Notes: generated by a model not told the origin, from the sequence alone. Counted from the first letter of the stretch, positions 19,490 through 32,211 are shown. The stretch is DNA of 64,000 nucleotides from Arachis hypogaea (GCF_003086295.3 NC_092045.1:20257758-20321757); one strand, 5' to 3'. Numbers and translations: made by a program.

Positions 19490-20826
19490 ATGTCAGATAA
19501 AGGAAAAGGGAAAGCATCATCTTCCAAAAAGAGGAAAAAAACACCAGACCCACTTTTGCTTCACTGCTTGCCTATGCTCAAAACCCTCTAAATGACATAG
19601 ATAAAGCAAACCAATTACTACCGGCTCAGGATACGGTCAAATTTCCCAATCTCTATTGTGGACTCAGATTCCTAAGCTACAATTCAAAGAATCTGAATAC
19701 TGAGAAGAAGCTGGTTATTCCATCAGATTTGACCGACATCATCCACCAGCGTATTGACCGGATGGGTTTGGCTTTTTTGGATAGGGAATTGAGCCAGGTG
19801 AACCGATCTTGGGTGCAGGAGTTCTACTGCAATTTCTTCTGCCATACCCTTGATTCGGTACTTGTTAGGGGGATTGAGGTACCTATCACCGAGCAGGCCA
19901 TTGAGGATGCCCTTACTTGCCGGCCTAAGACCAGTGACACTGATGCATTCATACAGGCCGAGATAGACCTTCATTGTATGACCTTTGATTTTGAGGCACT
20001 GAGAGCAGTGGTAGCCACTCCGGATGCTCCTTGGGTTATGGATGCCGATAACACGGCACCCAAGGGGATGCACTTTAGTTATCTGAGCCGAGAGGCCAAG
20101 ACTTGGCAGCAGATCTTCGCTCATTATGTCATGCCTACGACTCACTTCACAGAGATCCCAGTTGCTATGTTGATCTTGATCAGCTGTGTGATGGAGGGGA
20201 AGGAGGTTTATTACCCCCAGCTGATCAGGCGGTTCATGTGGAGAGCCCACATCCGAGGTCTCTTTCCTTTTCCAGTCATGGTCACTCAGATGATTCAGTG
20301 AGCCGGAGTTCCGTGGCACCAGGATGATGTATCACCACCTCCACCGCTCCCTCAGAAGGAGCCAGTTACTATTTCGTGGGGATCCTGGGTGCACGAGAAG
20401 CCTGCCTCCCGCCGCCAATCTCGAGCCAGAGTAGCAGTTGAGGGAGCTGGACCCTCTTCATCATCAGCCCCTGCAGGAGCATCTACCGCAGCCGCACCTC
20501 AGCCGATTTACTTACTAGTTCAGCGTCTCTTCCGGTACATGGAGCGCAGCAAGCGCCAGATCATGCGTCGCCTAAATCGAATTGACCAGATGTTTGTGGC
20601 CCAGGGCCTTGAGCTGCCCCCTCTACCAGAGTCTTCCGGTTCCGATGAGGAGACCCATGCGGGGGAGCATGCAGATTTACAGACTGAGGGTATTCATGCG
20701 GATGAGCCAGCACATATGGAGGCACCACCTCAGACACAGGAGTCTCAGCCGGTACCACAGCCACAGCCAGAGCCTATCGGTGTACCTATCCTGATCCTTA
20801 GGATTAGCATCGAGGACGATGCTTGA
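19490..20826 (+). pseudogene. Family B ORF3: 'putative plant transposon protein' type, one frameshift and one stop
   Basis: ATG 19490 gives MSDKGKGKASSSKKRKK, a basic Ser/Lys-rich N-terminus like that of family A ORF3. A one-base shift near the A-run at 19540-19555 moves the homology to the next frame, which then stays open to 20826 except for a TGA at 20299-20301. The core includes WVQEFYCNFFCHTLD, VRGIEVPITEQAIEDAL, MPTTHFTEIPVAMLILIS and GKEVYYPQLIRRFMW, the arrangement typical of the PF20167-type domain. The C-terminus is Pro/Gln/Glu-rich (QSQPVPQPQPEP region). There is no membrane segment. The function of this family is unknown; its repeated association with Athila-like elements suggests a role in their life cycle. 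Confidence 0.75.
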
Positions 20827-20829
20827 TCT

Positions 20830-20844
20830 TAAGTGTGGGGAGGT
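20830..20844 (+). other. Second polypurine-tract copy, just after ORF3
   Basis: TAAGTGTGGGGAGGT is identical over 15 bases to the PPT at 22629-22643 beside the 3' LTR. It begins three bases after the ORF3 stop. In the older element a similar TTTAAGTGTGTGGAGGTCG lies near 32193-32211 after the ORF3 remnant. Confidence 0.6.
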
Positions 20845-22628
20845 AGCCAGTGGCATCATTAGAGGACCGGTGAACATTTTGGCCACTTTCCTAGCTACCT
20901 TACTTTGCATACCCTTTGTGTATAATTGATGCATTTTGAGTTTATTTTGGATACCTTTACTGCTTATTTTGGATTTTAGATATTTTGATGCTTTTGGATA
21001 TTTCTAGATGTTTTGGATGATAGATTCCATACTTTTAGTTGGATTTGTCTTTATACATTTTTTTGCATATCTTTCTTTTTAGTTTGGGTTGTGATTAGAA
21101 ATCATACTTTGAATTGCAAAAAAAAAAAAACGTAGTCACCCTTTTTGCATAAGAAATTGGTTTTAAGCAGAAAAGAAAAAGGGTAAACTAAGGAAACTTT
21201 TGAATTTTTCAATCACAATAATGCTTAGTCAAATATTGAGATTTTTCAAGAAATTTAATTATAGGGCACCAACCCAATTGATTGAAGAAAATTCTTGGTG
21301 AAACTTTCTCGAATTCATACTTTGCGAAGCATGTATTGAGCCTAGAACACAAGCTTGTGAGACTTAAGCCTATTGATGTGGTTACATTTTATAACCACTT
21401 ATTTTCCATTCTTGTGTGAAATTGTTCTCTATCTATGATTGTGATCCTTGATTTGTTTGATTCTATATGTCCATTTATTTCTTGTATTCATGCATTTGTA
21501 TGATTGAGGCCATTATTTCATTAGCCCACTTACCCAAATAGCCAACCTTTTACTATCCATTGTTAGCCAATTTTGAGCCTAAGCTTAACCAACTTATTCT
21601 CATTTTAGCACATTACAAGCCAAAGGCGGAAAACCAATGAAAAGTCCTTGTTTGGATCTTTGATTAGCCTAGGCTAGTGAGAGTGTTTATTATTCAAAGT
21701 TGGTGAGGCTTGGGAACATTGGATGGGAAAAAAAGGGGTAGTACACTTTCATGTTTAGGAATTGGGTACATAATCATGTATTGATTAAATGTATAGACCT
21801 TATGCATTGATGTTCTTCATATAGTTTGAAAGAAAAAAAAGAAAAATGAAAAGAAAAAGAAATAAAAGTGAAAAAGAAAAAAAAGAGAAACGAAAAGAAA
21901 AGAAAAAAATGTATATAGAAAAATAAAGAAAAAAAAAGAGAAGAAAAAAATAATAAAAGGGGACAAAATGCCCCAACGTGAAGTTCAACAAAAGGGAATC
22001 AATGCATAAATGTTATGAATCAAGAAATAAGATGCATGAATATGTAAGAAAAAAGTGAAGAATGGGTAGTTAGAGTAGTTTGAATTTGTATAGGTCATTA
22101 TATAGGTTAGGTGGGAAAGTCTATACTAATCCAAGATCCAAACTCTAGTCCACTTAACCATAAATGAACCTACCTTGACCCTAACCCCATTACAACCTAA
22201 ATGAAAGACCTCATGATAAATGTATGCATGCGTTGAATAAGTGTTGATTGTTAGAAGAAAATCAAATTTTGGAAAGCATGATTAGAAGAGAATTGAGTGA
22301 ATTAACCCTTAAACACTTGAGTGAATAGAGCGGATACACATCCGGTGAGGGTTCAAAAGTTCAAGTACATGTGTTCACTCATATTATTTATATTCTTACA
22401 AGTTTGAACTCTTTTTGATAATTCAATACAATTGTGGTTGGGACTTAATTCCTATTGCCCTAGCTCTTGTGCTTACACATGTCCTCTTGGGAATTGATTT
22501 GTTTGAACTAAGCATTTCCATTTACTTTAGATAGTTGCATTTAGATAAGTTCATATAGTTTAGTTGCATTCAATAAATGTCACACCCCTTAGTTCCTTCT
22601 TATTTTAGCATGAGGACATGCTAAGGTT
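20845..22628 (+). other. Family B 3' non-coding region
   Basis: About 1.8 kb without conserved coding sequence. It includes a nearly pure A/G tract at 21827-21960 and, right after TAATAAAAGG, the short inverted repeat GGGGACAAAATGCCCC (21959-21974). The older family B element keeps the same pair at 33011-33034, so it is an ancestral feature, possibly a transcript 3' end. Confidence 0.55.
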
Positions 22629-22643
22629 TAAGTGTGGGGAGGT
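22629..22643 (+). other. Polypurine tract at the family B 3' LTR
   Basis: TAAGTGTGGGGAGGT directly abuts the LTR start TGATAAACC. It is the expected plus-strand primer of reverse transcription and matches the PPT at 33629-33643 of the older element. Confidence 0.85.
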
Positions 22644-24045
22644 TGATAAACCCCATTTTTAGGGTTTATCTTGTATTGAATTTAGAGTATTTTGATAATC
22701 TTTTCTCGCATTTAGCCTATGAATTAGCATGGTTTTGTTATCTCTCCCGTATTTGTGCTTAAGTGTAAAAACATGCTTTTAAGTCTTATTTTGATGAATT
22801 CTAATTTCTCCTTGATTCCATAAGATGCCTTGATGTGTTTGCTAGTAATTCCAGGGTTGAAATAGGCTAGGCATGGATCAAAGGAGCAAGGAAGAAAGCA
22901 TGCAAGTGGAGAGAAGCACAAAAGCCAAAGAATTGATCTCAACTAAGCACGCGCACGCGCACAAGGCGCCCGCGCGCACATCGCAGAATCAGCCAGGGAC
23001 GCGCACGCGTCGTAGTCCGCACGTGATTCTGTTATTGCAATACGTGCCTGGCAATTTTGGAAGGTTTCAGCAACCAACTTTGGCGCCAAATTGCATATAA
23101 GAACCAAGGATTGAAGGGGATTAATACACATTCACATCTACAAGTTTTCTTAGATATTTTTAGTTAGTTACATTTGTAGAGAGAGAAACTCCAACCTCTC
23201 TCTAGGATTCATCTTCATTTTCTCAATTCTCAACCATTCCTTGGTGAGATCTATTGCAACTCTCACTTTACTTTGTTCATGTTGTAGATTATCTTCTCTA
23301 ATCTCAATTAGTGTTTGTAATTGTTTAATTCTCATAGATCTTAGATTTAACTTTGTTGTTTTGGATGCTATTAATTCATTGAAGATCTCATTTTCATTGT
23401 TGTTCATTGTTGATTCTTGTTAATCTCTTGTGTTGAATCACTTTGATTCTAAACCTCTTCTCAATTTTACTATGTCTTTCATTCTTGCTCTCCAAATGTT
23501 TGAGAAAATGCCAACTTTAGATATGGAGTAGCATCCCCTCATTTGGCCTAGTAGTTGAGTCATTGGAGACACTTGAATAATGGATGTCAATTGTTGATTA
23601 AGAATTGAGAATTGCTAATTGACTTAGAGTGCACTAAAGCTAGACTTTCCTAGGGTAAGACTAGGACTTGTGACTTAAGTTAGTTACTTTTACCTGACTT
23701 TCCTCTATAATTAGAGGTTAACTAAGTGAAGCAACACTCCTTTGTTATCACAATTGAAGGAAGCTATAGTGATGGAACTTCCAATGTTCAACCTTGGCCA
23801 AGGCTTTTAATATTGATTGATTGTTGTTTTCTTTTATTAGCACTTTTATGCCACACTCTTCAAGCCACAAAAGACCACTTAACCAATAACATGCATCCTT
23901 GTAGCATTCCTAGGGAAGAACGACTCGGGACTAATACTCTCGGTTATAGATTGTAGAATTGTTTGATGATGGATTTTGCGTCGGTTTAGACTATACTACG
24001 ATTGATTACTCGATAATTTCTATACCGGCAAAAATTCATTCATCA
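22644..24045 (+). repeat. Family B 3' LTR
   Basis: 1402 bp, same ends as the 5' LTR, followed by CCACC (target duplication of ACACC). It has a shorter GC palindrome block (about 22950-23020) than the 5' LTR: one GTACCGTGCGCGCACGC-type unit is missing. Confidence 0.92.
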
Positions 24046-24050
24046 CCACC

Positions 24051-24476
24051 TTGGCAAGGTTAGCCTTTTCTCATCTCATTTTTCACCTATGAAATTTGGA
24101 TGGGATTGACATAGAAGGAGACATCCTCATTGAAGAGGACAAGTCCATCACTAAGAAAAGGATGGAGCAAACAAGATAGCCCACTCATGGACCTCAACAA
24201 GAGCATGAGGAAATTCCTCATGAAATTCCTGAGATGCCTCAAGGGATGCAATTTCCTCCACACAACTATTGGGAGCAACTTAATACCTCATTGGAAGGCT
24301 TGAGTTACAACATGGACCAACTAAGGGTGGAGAACCAAGAGCACTCCATCATTCTTCATGAGATTAGAGAAGATCAAAGAGCTATGAGGGAGGAGCAACA
24401 AAGGAAAGGAAGAGACATAGAGGAACTTAGGCGTTCCATTGGATCTTCAAGAGGAGGAACTAGCCGCCATCACTAA
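24051..24476 (+). pseudogene. ORF3 segment 3 (outer family A element), C-terminal part
   Basis: Resumes ORF3 with LARLAFSHL after the nested family B element. It continues in part with stops to a clean C-terminal run, MPQGMQFPPHNYWEQLNTSL, then heptad-rich text to GSSRGGTSRHH and TAA at 24476. The last 80 residues are collinear with the sister copy ending at 6014 and form the predicted coiled coil. Confidence 0.82.
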
Positions 24477-25579
24477 GGTGGACCCGTTCTTTAATTTTCT
24501 TATTCTTATTTTTTCTGTTTTTTTATTTTTATTCTTTATGTGCTATCTATGTTTGTGTCTTCATTACATGATCATTAGTGTCTAGTGTCTATGTCTTAAA
24601 GCTATGAATAATTCCATAAATCCTTCACCTCTCTTAAATGAAAAATGTGCATAATTACAAAAGAACAAGAAGTACTTGGATTTCAAATTTTATCTTGAAA
24701 TTAGTTTAATTATTTTGATGTGGTGGAAATACTTTTTGTTTTCTGAATGAATGCTTGAACAGTGCATATTTTTTATAGTGAAGTTTATGAATGTTAAAAT
24801 TGTTGGCTCTTGAAAGAATGATGAACAAAGAGAAATGTTATTGATAATCTGAAAAATTATGAAATTGATTCTTGAAGCAAGAAAAAGTAGTGAAAAAGAA
24901 AAAAAAAGTAACAAAAAAAAGAGAAAGAAAGAAAAAGAAAAAGCAAGCAGAAAAAGCCAATAGCCCTTAAAACCAAAAGGCAAGGGTAAAAAGGATCCAA
25001 GGCTTTGAGCATTAATGGATAAGAGGCCCAAGGAAATAAAATCCAGGCCTAAGCGGCTAAATCAAGCTGTCCCTAACCATGTGCTTGTGGCATGAAGGTC
25101 CAAGTGAAAAGCTTGAGACTGAGTGGTTAAAGTCATGATCCAAAGCAAAAAGAGTGTGCTTAAGAGCTCTGGACACCTCTAACTGGGGACTTTAGCAAAG
25201 CTGAGTCACAATCTGAAAAGGTTCACCCAGTCATGTGTCTGTGGCATTTATGTATCCGGTGGTAATACTGGAAAACAAAGTGCTTAGGGCCACGGCCAAG
25301 ACTCATAAAGTTGATGTGTTCAAGAATCAACATACTGAACTAGGAGAATCAATAACACTATCTAAAATTCTGAGTTCCTATAGATGCCAATCATTCTGAA
25401 TTTCAAAGGAAAAAGTGAGATGCCAAAACTGTTCAGAAGCAAAAAGCTACTAGTCCTGCTCATCTAATTGGGACTAAGTTTCATTGATATTGTGAGATTC
25501 ATTATTGTATATTATCTTCTTTTTATTCTATTTTGTTTTCAGTTACTTGGGGACAAGCAACAATTTAAGTTTGGTGTTG
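24477..25579 (+). other. 3' non-coding region and PPT of the outer family A element
   Basis: No conserved open frame. There is a purine-rich tract at 24890-24955 and, at the end, GACAAGCAACAATTTAAG followed by TTTGGTGTTG, which touches the LTR at 25580. It corresponds to 5084-6013 in the complete copy. Confidence 0.7.
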
Positions 25580-27325
25580 TGATGAGCGGATAATTTATAC
25601 GCTTTTTGGCATTATTTTTAGATAGTTTTTAGTAGGATCTAGCTACTTTTTAGTATATTTTTATTAGTTTTTAAGCAAAATTCACATTTCTCGAATTTAC
25701 TATGAGTTTGTGTGTTTTTGTGTGATTCCAGGTATTTTCTGGCTGAAATTGAGGGACCTGACCAAAAATCTGATTCAGAGGCTGAAAAAGGACTGCTGAT
25801 GCTGTTGGATTCTGACCTCCCTGCACTCGAAATGGATTTTTTGGAGCTACAGATGACCAAATGGCACGCTCTTAATTGAGTTGGAAGGTAGACATCCAGG
25901 GCTTTCTAGCAATATATAATAGTCCATACTTTGTCCTATTTTTGATGATGCAAACTAGCGTTCAAATGCCAGTTTCCTGCCCTATACTGGCATTAAACGC
26001 CAGAAACAGGTTACAAGCTAGAGTTAAACGCCAAAAATAGGCTGCAAACTGACGTTTAACTCCAAGAGAAGTCTCTACATGTGAAAGCTTCAATGCTCAG
26101 CCCAAGCACACACCAAGTGGGCCCGAAAGTGGATTTCTGCATCATTTACTTATTTCTGTAACCCTAGTAACTAGTTTAGTATAAATAGAATCTTTTACTA
26201 TTGTATTAGGGGTCTTTTTCCCTATTTTTGAATTCATATGCCATTTGAGGAGGCTGGCCATTCGGCCATGCCTAGACCTTGTTCTTATGTATTTTCAACG
26301 GTGGAGTTTCTACACACCATAGATTAAGGTGTGGAGCTCTGCTGTTCCTCGAGTATCAATGCAATTACTACTATTTTCTATTCAATTCATGCTTATTCCT
26401 GTTCTAAGATATCCGTTCACACACAAGAACATGATGAATGTGATGATTATGTGACACTCATCACCATTCCCACTTATGAACGCGTGATTGACAACCACTT
26501 CCGTTTTACATGAAAACAAGCTTGAATGTATATCTCTTGGGTTCCTAATCAACGATTCACATCGACTCCCCTCTGACAATGGGGCATCTGAATCCGAGAT
26601 CGGAATCTTCATGGTATAGGCTAAAATCCATTGGCAGCATTCTTGAGATCTGGAAAGTTTAAACCTTATCTGTGGTATTCCGAGTAGGATCTGGGATGGG
26701 ATGACTGTGACGAGCTTCAAACTCGCGACTGTAGGGCGTAGTGACAGACGCAAAAGGATAGTAAATCCTATTCCTACACGATCGAGAACCAACAGCTGAT
26801 TAGCCATACGATATCTGTGCATGGTATTTTTCATCCGAGACGAGAAATCCGACAGTTGATTAGCCGTACAGAAACCGTAGAGGACCATTTTCACTGAGAG
26901 GACAGGAAGTAGCCATTGACAACGGTGACACCCAACATACAGCTTTCCATAGAAAGGAGTATGAATGATTGAATGAAGATAGTAGGAAAGCAGAGATTCA
27001 GAAGGAATAACGCATCTCCATACGCTTATCTGAAATTCCCACCAATGAATTACATAAGTATCTCTATCTTTATTTTATGTTTATTTATCTTTTAATTATC
27101 AAAACTCTATAACCAGTTGAATCCGCCTGACTGAGATTTACAAGATGATCATAGCTTGCTTCAAGCCGACAATCTCCGTGGGATCGACCCTTACTCATGT
27201 AAGGTTTATTACTTAGATGACCCATGCACTTGCTGGTTAGTTGTGCAAAGTTGTGAAAAAGAGTTGAGATTACAATTGTGCGTACCAAGTTGTTGGCGCT
27301 ATTGATATCACAATTTCGTGCACCA
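25580..27325 (+). repeat. 3' LTR of the outer family A element
   Basis: 1746 bp from TGATGAGCGG to GTGCACCA. It has a decayed palindrome array at about 25963-26065 and a TATA box TATAAATA at 26180-26187. It is followed by GAGGT at 27326, where older family B sequence resumes; the matching 5' target copy is outside the window. Confidence 0.92.
26180..26187 (+). promoter_or_regulatory. TATA box of the family A LTR
   Basis: TATAAATA in GTTTAGTATAAATAGAATC, about 120 bp after the palindrome array. The same context occurs in the LTRs at 44639 and 49270 (TAGTATAAATAGG). It is the probable promoter for the full-length transcript. Confidence 0.6.
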
Positions 27326-27819
27326 GAGGTCCAACAATGGCTTTTGGGGTAAAGGAATAAGGATGGATGAGGAGTTTGACATTTCTGACTTAGGAGGGGT
27401 TGAGTCAATTTAAATTAGGTTTTTAAGTTAGGCGAATACGCCAATTTCAACCCAATTACTCCCAAGAATCATCACCTCAATATACACCACCTCCAATGTA
27501 TGCGAACTTTCAACCACAAGATGAATTTTTCTTTCCACCACAATCCTCCATAGGAGAATGTCCATATCCATCAATCCAAGAGCAATAAGATCCTAATTAT
27601 GTTAGCCAAGCAGAACAAGAGCCACGGGATCATTTTAAGGAAGCAATGGATCGACTTCAAGCAACCATCCATCAAATGGAGCAAGAAGAAGGCCGAAAAG
27701 TACATGAATCTCTCATGGCTAACATTGCCAAAACGAGAGCCACCATTGACCCATGGGACTGATGCAACAAACAAAGCATTTCCACAGATGAATGTGGAAA
27801 GTCAACCGAAGAGCAAAGC

Positions 27820-29034
27820 ATGAAGGAGATCTTGGAATCTCAACTTGAGAACAAGGGACTGGAATGTGTTGTGCAACAAGTGGAAAAGATGGAGAGTGTT
27901 GAACCACCACATCCTTATCATGATGAGCCACCCTCCTATTATGAACCCCTTCTCCCAACCGATGAACCCTTCCATCCACCCCAACCTCTAATGGATGACA
28001 CCCTTGATCTTATTCTTCAAAGGCAAAGAGAAATGCTGGGGACAACACTAGAATTCGCGGCTGCCGTGACCGAGTTAGTAAGTCGATTAGCTTCCCAACA
28101 TTTGGACACTTAAGGAAATCCCATGGCTACATGTGGAGAATCTAATAAAGACCGTAGCATGAAGGAGAGATCAGGAACTCCGGTGGAAAGTGAGGAATGT
28201 GACTTTGTATTGGAACAATTGGAGGAAGCCGTAATTGTTGAAGAGGAAGAAGTGGTCGAAGACTTAGGAGATGCTGAACCTCCATGGAAATCTAGAGTTG
28301 TAGAGTATTCCTCCAAGAAGCTTGAAATTAATGTTGAGGAGGGTAGTGCACAACCTCTAAGGCATATTTCCTATAAATAATTGGACGGAATAGATCAAGA
28401 GGTAAGTTCCTTTGGTAATGATGATCATGAATCAAGCCCTCCTAGTAATAAATCTGCATCCACAAGTGAAATCCTTGAGTTAGAAGATCATTCTCCCGAT
28501 GGCATTGAAAGAAACGTTGAGGTAAATTTCTCTCAACCTCATATTTATGATTTGAGTGATGGAGAAGAGTTGGATAAACTCGGTGAGGAAGAGCTTGAAA
28601 GTGAAGACTCTCTTCAAAAGGTGGAAGTCCTTCGGCAAGGTTGGACGGGAGTTGAATATGTTTTGTCAAGATTGTTGGAGACTTCTCTACCAAGGTTGCC
28701 GGCTACTCCTTTATTTGAGTGGGTAAAACTTATGTCTCTTAGCTTTATTATCCCACTTGAGTGTGGTATTCTTGAAACGGATGGCCAACTTAGGAGGCTT
28801 TGTTGAATGAAGCATAAGAGAAGGATGTTTAGTGGTTGGAGTTGCAAATCAAGACTCATCAAGGTTGAGATTTCAAGAGCTAGATGTAAGGGTTGGACTA
28901 GTGATCAATTGGTTAGATCTAAGAGAAGGGTTTGGTACTTCATTGAGAATTCGGATTGCTTGCAACCCGGTTGGAACAATGATGATCCACTTAAAGACGG
29001 GTGTAGAAACAAGATTTGGGATCCCATCATATAA
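27820..29034 (+). pseudogene. Family B ORF1, decayed copy with in-frame stops
   Basis: One frame continues from about 27820 to 29034, with stops at 28111 (TAA), 28378 (TAA) and 28804 (TGA). It parallels the ORF1 at 15581-17354: an acidic, coiled-coil-like middle (VEEEEVVEDLGDAEPP), then FEWVKLMSLSFIIPLECG and ETDGQLRRLC, which match FKWVKSLSLIFTFSLEYG and KTDGQLRALCG. The C-terminal Trp-rich block continues in shifted frames to about 29170 (FKHKPP). The function is unknown. Agreement between two diverged copies shows it was once a selected protein. Confidence 0.65.
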
Positions 29035-29459
29035 GAGGATCAACTTTGGGAGCTCAAAGGTTGTGAAAAACTTCATCAAGGCTTGGTGAATTCACTTGAA
29101 AATATTGGAGCTTATTGGAAGTTCAAGCATTGGTGAAAGTTTCAAGATGAGTTCAAGCACAAGCCACCATGACAAAGAGCTCACTAAATGTCCAACTTAA
29201 GGACTTTAACTGAAAGTGTTAGGTGGGACACACCCCACGATGGTAAATTCTTTCTATTTTCTCTTTAATTTATAATGGTAATAAGTTGAATTTTCAATTT
29301 TAGTTGGGTTTATTTGGTTTTCACCTGTTTAATAATGTTTAGCATTAATTTGATAGCTTGTTGGTTCAAAAAAAAATTGTGTGTCCCACGCGTGAGCATG
29401 GCCAACGTGCACGCATCATGTTGAATGTTGCTTTCTGGTACAGAAACCAGAGAGTTGTG

Positions 29460-31182
29460 TGGTGCACGAAATTGTGATCAATACTTTTCACAACTCAAAT
29501 AATCCCCGGTGATGAAACCAAAAACTTGGTGTTCAATACCATGGCATAAACACAACTTCGCACAACTAACCAGCAAGTGTACTAGGTCGTCCAAGTAATA
29601 AACCTTACGCGAGTAAGGGTCGATCCCACAGAGATTGTTGGTATGAAGCAAGCTATGGTCACCTTGTAAATCTCAGTCAGGCAAACTCAAATGGGTATGG
29701 TGATATACGAATAAAACATAAAGATAAGGATAGAGATACTTATGTAATTCATTGGTAGGAATTTCAGATAAGCGTATGAAGATGCTGTCCCTTCCGTCTC
29801 TCTGCTTTCCTACTGTCTTCATCCAATCCTTCTTACTCCTTTCCATGGCAAGCTTAAGCAAGGGTTTCACCGTTGTCAGTGGCTACCTCCCATCCTCTCA
29901 GTGAAAATGTTCAACGCACCCTGTCACGGCACGGCTATCCATCTGTCGGTTCTCGATCAGGCCGGAATAGAATCCAGTGATTCTTTTGCGTCTGTCACTA
30001 ACGCCCCGCCTTCAGGAGTTTGAAGCACGTCACAGTCATTCAATCATTGAATCCTACTCAGAATACCACAGACAAGGTTAGACCTTCCGGATTCTCTTGA
30101 ATGCCGCCATCAGTTCTAGCCTATACCACGAAGACTCTGATCTCACGGAATGGCTGGCTCGTTTGTCAGGCGAGCACTCGGTTGTCAGGCGATCAACCAT
30201 GCATCGTGTATCAGGAATCCAAGAGATATTCACCCAATCGAAGGTAGAACGGAGGTGGTTGTCAGTCACACGTTCATAGGTGAGAATGATGATGAGTGTC
30301 ACTGATCATCACATTCATCAAGTTGAAGAACAAGTGATATCTTAGAACAAGAACAAGCGGAATTGAATAGAAGAACAATAGTAATTGCATTAATACTCGA
30401 GGTACAGCAGAGCTCCACACCTTAATCTATGGTGTGTAGAAACTCCACCGTTGAAAATACATAAGAACAAGGTCTAGGCATGGCCGAATGGCCAGCCTCC
30501 CAATGAGGGTTCAATCATCAAAACATGATCAAAAGATCCAAAGATTGAAAGATCTCCAATACAATAGTAAAAGGTCCTACTTATAGAAAACTAGTAGCCT
30601 AGGGTGTACAGAGATGAGTAAATGACATAAAAATCCACTTCCGGGCCCACTTGGTGTGTGCATGGGCTGAGCATTGAAGTATTTTCGTGTAGAGACTCTT
30701 CTTGGAGTTAAACGCCAGCTTTTGTGCCAGTTTGGGCGTTTAACTCCCATTTTGGTGCCAGTTCCGGCGTTTAACGCTGGAAATTCTGAGGGTGACTTTG
30801 AACGCCGGTTTGGGCCATCAAATCTTGGGCAAAGTATGGAATATCATATATTGCTGGAAAGCCCAGGATGTCTACTTTCCAACGCCGTTGAGAGCGCGCC
30901 AATTGGGCTTCTGCAGCTCCAGAAAATCCACTTCGAGTGCAGGGAGGTCAGAATCCAACAGCATCTGCAGTCCTTTTCAGTCTCTGAATCAGATTTTTGC
31001 TCAGGTCCCTCAATTTCAGCCAGAAAATACCTGAAATCACAGAAAAACACACAAACTCATAGTAAAGTCCAGAAAAGTGAATTTTAACTAAAAACTAATA
31101 AAAATGTACTAAAAACTAACTAGATCATACTAAAAACATACTAAAAACAATGCCAAAAAGCGTATAAATTATCCGCTCATCA
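29460..31182 (-). mobile_element. Solo LTR of family A, flanked by TTGTG
   Basis: 1723 bp, running from TGGTGCACG to CTCATCA, with a perfect 5-bp target duplication TTGTG at 29455-29459 and 31183-31187. No interior is present, so the element was lost by recombination between its two LTRs. It has the palindrome array near 30705-30800 and an insertion-like difference near 30470-30560 relative to the LTR at 3392. Confidence 0.93.
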
Positions 31183-32051
31183 TTGTGCTGGAATTATGCG
31201 GTTAGGGTGCCAAGCGCACAACCCGACGCGCACGTGTCGTTTGCATTTTTGCCTCCCACGCATGAGCATGGACGACGCGCACGCGTCATATCTCATGCTG
31301 CCATCCCTGGTACAAAAAAACAAATACTTACGCGAGAACAGTGCAAGTATTGTGCGAGGAGCACAATTCATATCCACGCGTACACGTGGCTGACGCGTAC
31401 GCGTCAGCTCCTCATTCCGCAACCCACGTGTGCGCGTGGACGACACTTATGCGTCGCTTCTTCTTTTCCTTTCTTCTTCTTTCTTCTCTCCTTTCTTATT
31501 CTTTCCTCTTTTGTTTCTTCTTCCTTTTCTTCTTCCTTCTTACTTTATTCTCCTATCAATTTTCAAAAATTTACTTCTCATTTTTTCTTATCTTTCTTTT
31601 CTTTACTTATTACATTTGCATAGTTGCATTCATTGCATTTTAATTTTGTTGTTTGTTCCTCTTTTCTTTTCTATATTTGTTGTTTCAATATTGGTGTTAA
31701 ATTTTCCTACTCAACTGTTGAATACTTCTTGCATTGTTTTGGTGCTTAGTGGCTTGTTTTATATTGTTAGGTGATATTATTTATAGGTCAATTCTAATCT
31801 TTTATGACACTTGTATTCTTTTTACATTGATATGAACTTATATTATTTTTTCAGACCCACTCTATCTCCCTCATTGTTGCAATTCTTGCACTATTGATAT
31901 GCCATTTGCCTATATTGTTTTCTCACTTGCATGTTGTAGCTACCATGTAGTTGAGAACCTCATTATTATTTGGCATTAGCCCACCCATATTTTATTTATT
32001 TGCATATCTTTATTTATGGGTTATTCTTCTTCCTTTTTTTCTTCTTTCAAG
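31183..32051 (+). other. Older family B element: GC block and non-coding stretch
   Basis: From 31210 to 31460 the sequence is rich in ACGCG-type motifs (GACGCGCACGTGTCG, GACGCGTACGCGTCAG), matching the block upstream of ORF3 at 17697-18035. Then comes about 600 bp of T/C-rich DNA. The block continues from 29385-29415, left of the solo LTR. Confidence 0.6.
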
Positions 32052-32087
32052 ATGGCCACCAAGAAGGGAAATGGAAAAGCTTCGTAA
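32052..32087 (+). pseudogene. Family B ORF3 remnant
   Basis: ATG 32052 gives MATKKGNGKAS and a stop. Like the complete ORF3 (MSDKGKGKASSSKK) it is a Lys/Ser-rich start after a pyrimidine tract. Almost all the rest of ORF3 is deleted; the PPT-like TTTAAGTGTGTGGAGGTCG that follows ORF3 in the complete element appears only about 105 bp later. Confidence 0.55.
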
Positions 32088-32211
32088 TGGGGCAACAAAC
32101 AAGTCTCTCCGTACAATCTTTTGAAGAAAGCTCATCAATTGTAGCAACCAGTCCACTTGCACATCTTTGCATGCACCGAGGACGGTGAAACCTTTAAGTG
32201 TGTGGAGGTCG

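Larger units (their letters stand above)
14027..24045 (+). mobile_element. Complete family B LTR retrotransposon, non-autonomous
   Basis: 10,019 bp with LTRs 14027-15439 and 22644-24045 (TGATAAACC...TTCATCA), a perfect tRNA-Asp primer site and a PPT reading TAAGTGTGGGGAGGT. The target duplication is ACACC/CCACC (14022-14026 and 24046-24050), one mismatch. The interrupted ORF3 of the host element reads through cleanly when this insertion is removed. Inside are ORF1 (frameshifted, no recognised domain), a GC-rich block with TATA box, ORF3, a long purine tract and a second PPT copy. There is no gag core, RT or integrase that I can recognise. The LTR pair is very similar by eye. Confidence 0.9.
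1903..27325 (+). mobile_element. Outer family A retrotransposon, 3' part, split by three nested insertions
   Basis: Four pieces read as one plus-strand element: 1903-3391 (protease end, palindrome array, ORF3 start), 13406-14026 (ORF3 middle), 24051-25579 (ORF3 end and 3' untranslated region) and the 3' LTR 25580-27325. Reading frame and homology to the complete copy at 3392-13400 continue across each junction. The insertions are a family B element at the left (to 1902), a minus-strand family A element (3392-13400) and a plus-strand family B element (14027-24045). The 5' LTR and gag must lie left of the window. There is no room for RT or integrase between protease and ORF3. The element itself lies within an older family B element that resumes at 27326. 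Confidence 0.85.
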
